From an uncultured Bacilli bacterium (lineage in GTDB: Bacteria; Bacillota_I; Bacilli_A; RF39; UBA660), in contig CAKOOW010000009.1 of the NCBI GenBank assembly GCA_934098445.1, positions 1-33,706 on the forward strand: a DNA stretch of 33,706 nt, given 5' to 3'. Positions 32,544 to 33,706 of the stretch are shown piece by piece. Every line of letters begins with the position of its first letter. Positions within the stretch are counted from its first letter, which is position 1. The notes below the pieces were generated by a model, which worked only from the letters and a program-made list of their open reading frames with translations, was not told the origin of the DNA and searched no databases. The position numbers and the translations under genes were made by a program.

Positions 32544-32564
32544 CAATAAAATCTAGTGTTGAAG
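32544..32564 (+). repeat. End motif copy 3 (direct)
   Basis: CAATAAAATCTAGTGT is identical to copy 1 over 16 bases, 33 bp after copy 2. Confidence 0.7.
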
Positions 32565-32591
32565 AGAGATGACAAAATTTCATCTCTTTTT
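32562..32591 (+). terminator. Hairpin terminator inside the insertion-sequence remnant
   Basis: AAGAGAGATGA (32562-32572) pairs with TCATCTCTTTT (32580-32590) over 11 bp, with a T-rich 3' side. It probably shielded the transposase gene from outside transcription. Confidence 0.7.
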
Positions 32592-32634
32592 ATGTGGCAA
32601 TATATAGTAAATAATAATAGGAAGGTGAGTATAG

Positions 32635-32870
32635 ATGAAAGATTATTATTTGCTAATAGGATTAAATAGTAAGGAGGTTAGAATAATAATGGATTAATAG
32701 AGATTACTATTGAGAATAGGAAAAAGAAAGTAAGGTGTTCTGTCTGTAATAAATTTACAAGTTCAGTACATGATAAATTAAAGCCTATAAGAAGTGTTTA
32801 TTTAGATAGTTGTGATTCAACAAGAAATAAAAATATCTCCAACATTAAAAATAATAAATAAATTTTTTAC
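32635..32870 (+). pseudogene. ISL3-family transposase remnant, N-terminal
   Basis: An ATG at 32635 with GGAAGGTGAG upstream opens MKDYYLLIGLNSKEVRIIMD and stops at 32695-32697. A different frame (from 32688) then reads GLIEITIENRKKKVRCSVCN, followed by KFTSSVHDKLKPIRSVYLD. The CxxC followed by S-S-V-H-D and R-S-V-Y-L-D is the zinc-finger start of ISL3 transposases. After the Cys at about 32813 the reading becomes AT-rich nonsense, where the catalytic domain has been lost. A frameshift plus a large internal deletion make it inactive. Confidence 0.65.
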
Positions 32871-32987
32871 TCGATTATCAAAATTTTAATAATATTAAAA
32901 ATGTTCAAAAAATAACTAAAAAAATCATATTAAAAAAACATGTAAAAAAATCTGTAAATTTCTTATGTTATAAGGCATCTTGCAGAT

Positions 32988-33014
32988 TTTTACTTTACAC
33001 AAGATTTTATTGAA
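32988..33014 (-). repeat. Right terminal inverted repeat
   Basis: The complement starts TTCAATAAAATCTTGTGTAA; two changes in 27 against the left end. Confidence 0.8.
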
Positions 33015-33051
33015 CCTTAAAATCATTAGTATTATTTTTGGGATTTTAAGT

Positions 33052-33090
33052 AAAAAAAACTAAGTAGAAATTGTTTGTTTTTACTTAGCT
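33052..33090 (-). terminator. Terminator of the minus-strand acyltransferase gene
   Basis: On the minus strand CTAAGTA (33088-33082 complement) pairs with TACTTAG (33066-33060 complement), followed by T8 (33059-33052). It lies about 55 bp past the acyltransferase stop. Confidence 0.7.
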
Positions 33091-33145
33091 CCAATGTTTA
33101 GCTGATATTTTACAATATTCATTGTAGTGTTTTAATTGTGTATTT

Positions 33146-33706
33146 TTAGTTTAATAATAGTGGCTTTATAGTATTAAGTATTTTCTCTAAAAGCAAATAA
33201 ATGCAGTAAAGAATTAATCCAACTATAAATGTTATTAAACTCCATATTCCAAAAGTGACTATAAATCTAATTAAACTATTATTTATTAATGTTATCCAAT
33301 CTTTTGAATTCCAAATTTTATAAACAAAATCGTTATCGTGGATTAAATACACCATGAATGTTGAAGCTCCTATAAAGTTTATGATTTTATTATTTGAGAT
33401 TTTAATTCTTCTAAAAAGTTCAAACGATGCTATGCCAAGAATTATGGGAATGAATTGGTAATTTTCATATACGGGAATATATTGGATAAAAATATTTTCT
33501 GGGGTTTGGGTGTATGCTAATATATTGTTAGCGGTATCAATATAGAAATTACTAATAACAATCAAATTAGTAATAATGATAGTGGCGATAATTACCCATG
33601 TTTTTATTGTAGAAAAAGGATTATATTTTTTTATATATCCACCCATTGAATAGAGAAAGATACCAATACATAATGTTACTAATCCACTACTAAGATTTTG
33701 GATTAT
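33146..33706 (-). CDS. Acyltransferase-3 family membrane protein, C-terminal part
   Basis: The frame is open to the window edge, so the 5' part is missing; 186 residues are visible, 20 of them before the Met at 33646. The SMGGYIKKY segment followed by alternating hydrophobic helices and the near-C-terminal ASTFMVYLIHDND are typical of the acyltransferase-3 (OafA/WecH) family, which moves acetyl or succinyl groups onto surface glycans across the membrane. It lies on the opposite strand beyond the insertion-sequence remnant. It may modify the polymer of the neighbouring locus, but the link is only positional. Confidence 0.82.
   Translation of the reverse strand: MIQNLSSGLVTLCIGIFLYSMGGYIKKYNPFSTIKTWVIIATIIITNLIVISNFYIDTANNILAYTQTPENIFIQYIPVYENYQFIPIILGIASFELFRRIKISNNKIINFIGASTFMVYLIHDNDFVYKIWNSKDWITLINNSLIRFIVTFGIWSLITFIVGLILYCIYLLLEKILNTIKPLLLN

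Larger units (their letters stand above)
32450..33016. mobile_element. Collapsed ISL3-like insertion sequence remnant
   Basis: The 567-bp segment is bounded by inverted ends: the left end 32452-32478 and the complement of the right end 32988-33014 agree at 25 of 27 positions, starting TTCAATAAAATCT. Inside are two more direct copies of the end motif, a strong hairpin and a piece of an ISL3-type transposase. Full ISL3 elements are about 1.3-1.6 kb, so most of the transposase is deleted. No exact target duplication was found; the flanks CTTTAAAAT (32438-32446) and CCTTAAAAT (33015-33023) are 8/9 alike but not symmetrical with the ends. It resembles a MITE-like non-autonomous derivative. Confidence 0.7.

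Noticed and set aside
32452..32564. Three CAATAAAAT repeats considered as a CRISPR array
   Set aside because: Unequal spacing (57 and 33 bp), short imperfect units, an inverted fourth copy at 32988-33014 and no cas genes; they fit transposon ends.
32871..32987. Coding sequence between the transposase remnant and the right end
   Set aside because: Very AT-rich with frequent stops in all frames; it looks like eroded element sequence.
1..33706. UGA read as Trp (Mycoplasma code)
   Set aside because: TGA ends trmB, the lipoprotein gene and the YtxH-like gene at sensible positions, and Trp in conserved motifs is TGG.

Overview
The window is a very AT-rich chromosome segment from a low-GC Gram-positive bacterium of the Bacilli/Mycoplasmatota neighbourhood. 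An uncultured gut Bacilli lineage such as the RF39-type clades is my best guess, but that is inference. TGA is a stop codon (trmB and several other genes end in it) and Trp is TGG, so this is the standard bacterial code and not the Mycoplasma code. Shine-Dalgarno sites, sigma-A-like promoters with 17-bp spacers and U-tract terminators are easy to see, and nearly all genes lie on the + strand.

Region 1 (1-7.8 kb) is housekeeping. It holds the 3' end of dnaK, then pepF and dnaJ (overlapping), a membrane-anchored surface protein, ffh, a small Cys/His/Met-rich CotD-like protein, and the ribosome-assembly GTPase ysxC. Region 2 (7.8-15.6 kb) holds a GT4 glycosyltransferase with an O-antigen ligase/polymerase-like membrane protein, a Cse60-like gene coupled to a SpoVB/MurJ-type flippase, a convergent Asn/Gln/Tyr-rich gene, trmB, a lipoprotein and a three-gene envelope-type operon (unknown, DUF948, YtxH). 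Region 3 (15.6-22.3 kb) has a large cadherin-like beta-sandwich surface protein, a compact T-box riboswitch controlling an HD-domain hydrolase plus tyrS, and then fmt, a CDP-alcohol phosphatidyltransferase and a GT2 enzyme.

Region 4 (22.4-32.0 kb) is a coherent surface-polysaccharide locus: Wzt/TagH- and Wzm/TagG-type ABC exporter, a GT2 transferase, a 720-residue double GT-B protein, a DUF2142 GT-C-like membrane protein, a polyprenyl-phosphate GT2, a DUF2304 protein, a small EamA/SMR flippase-like protein, another GT2 and UDP-galactopyranose mutase. The simplest reading is a galactofuranose-containing polymer built in the cytoplasm and exported by the ABC transporter. A four-gene cassette resembling the streptococcal GacIJKL side-chain system would then decorate it outside. 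Codon choice changes by eye at the start of the permease gene, which suggests that the block was acquired.

Region 5 (32.0-33.7 kb) is decayed. A frameshifted type IV pilin-like gene is followed by a collapsed ISL3-like insertion sequence with 25/27 matching inverted ends, extra direct copies of the end motif and a small transposase remnant. A minus-strand acyltransferase-3 gene then runs off the window. The points most worth a second look are the Gac-like cassette joined to Glf, the very short T-box, the spore-type gene set with candidate sigma-K-like boxes, and the broken pilin/IS junction.
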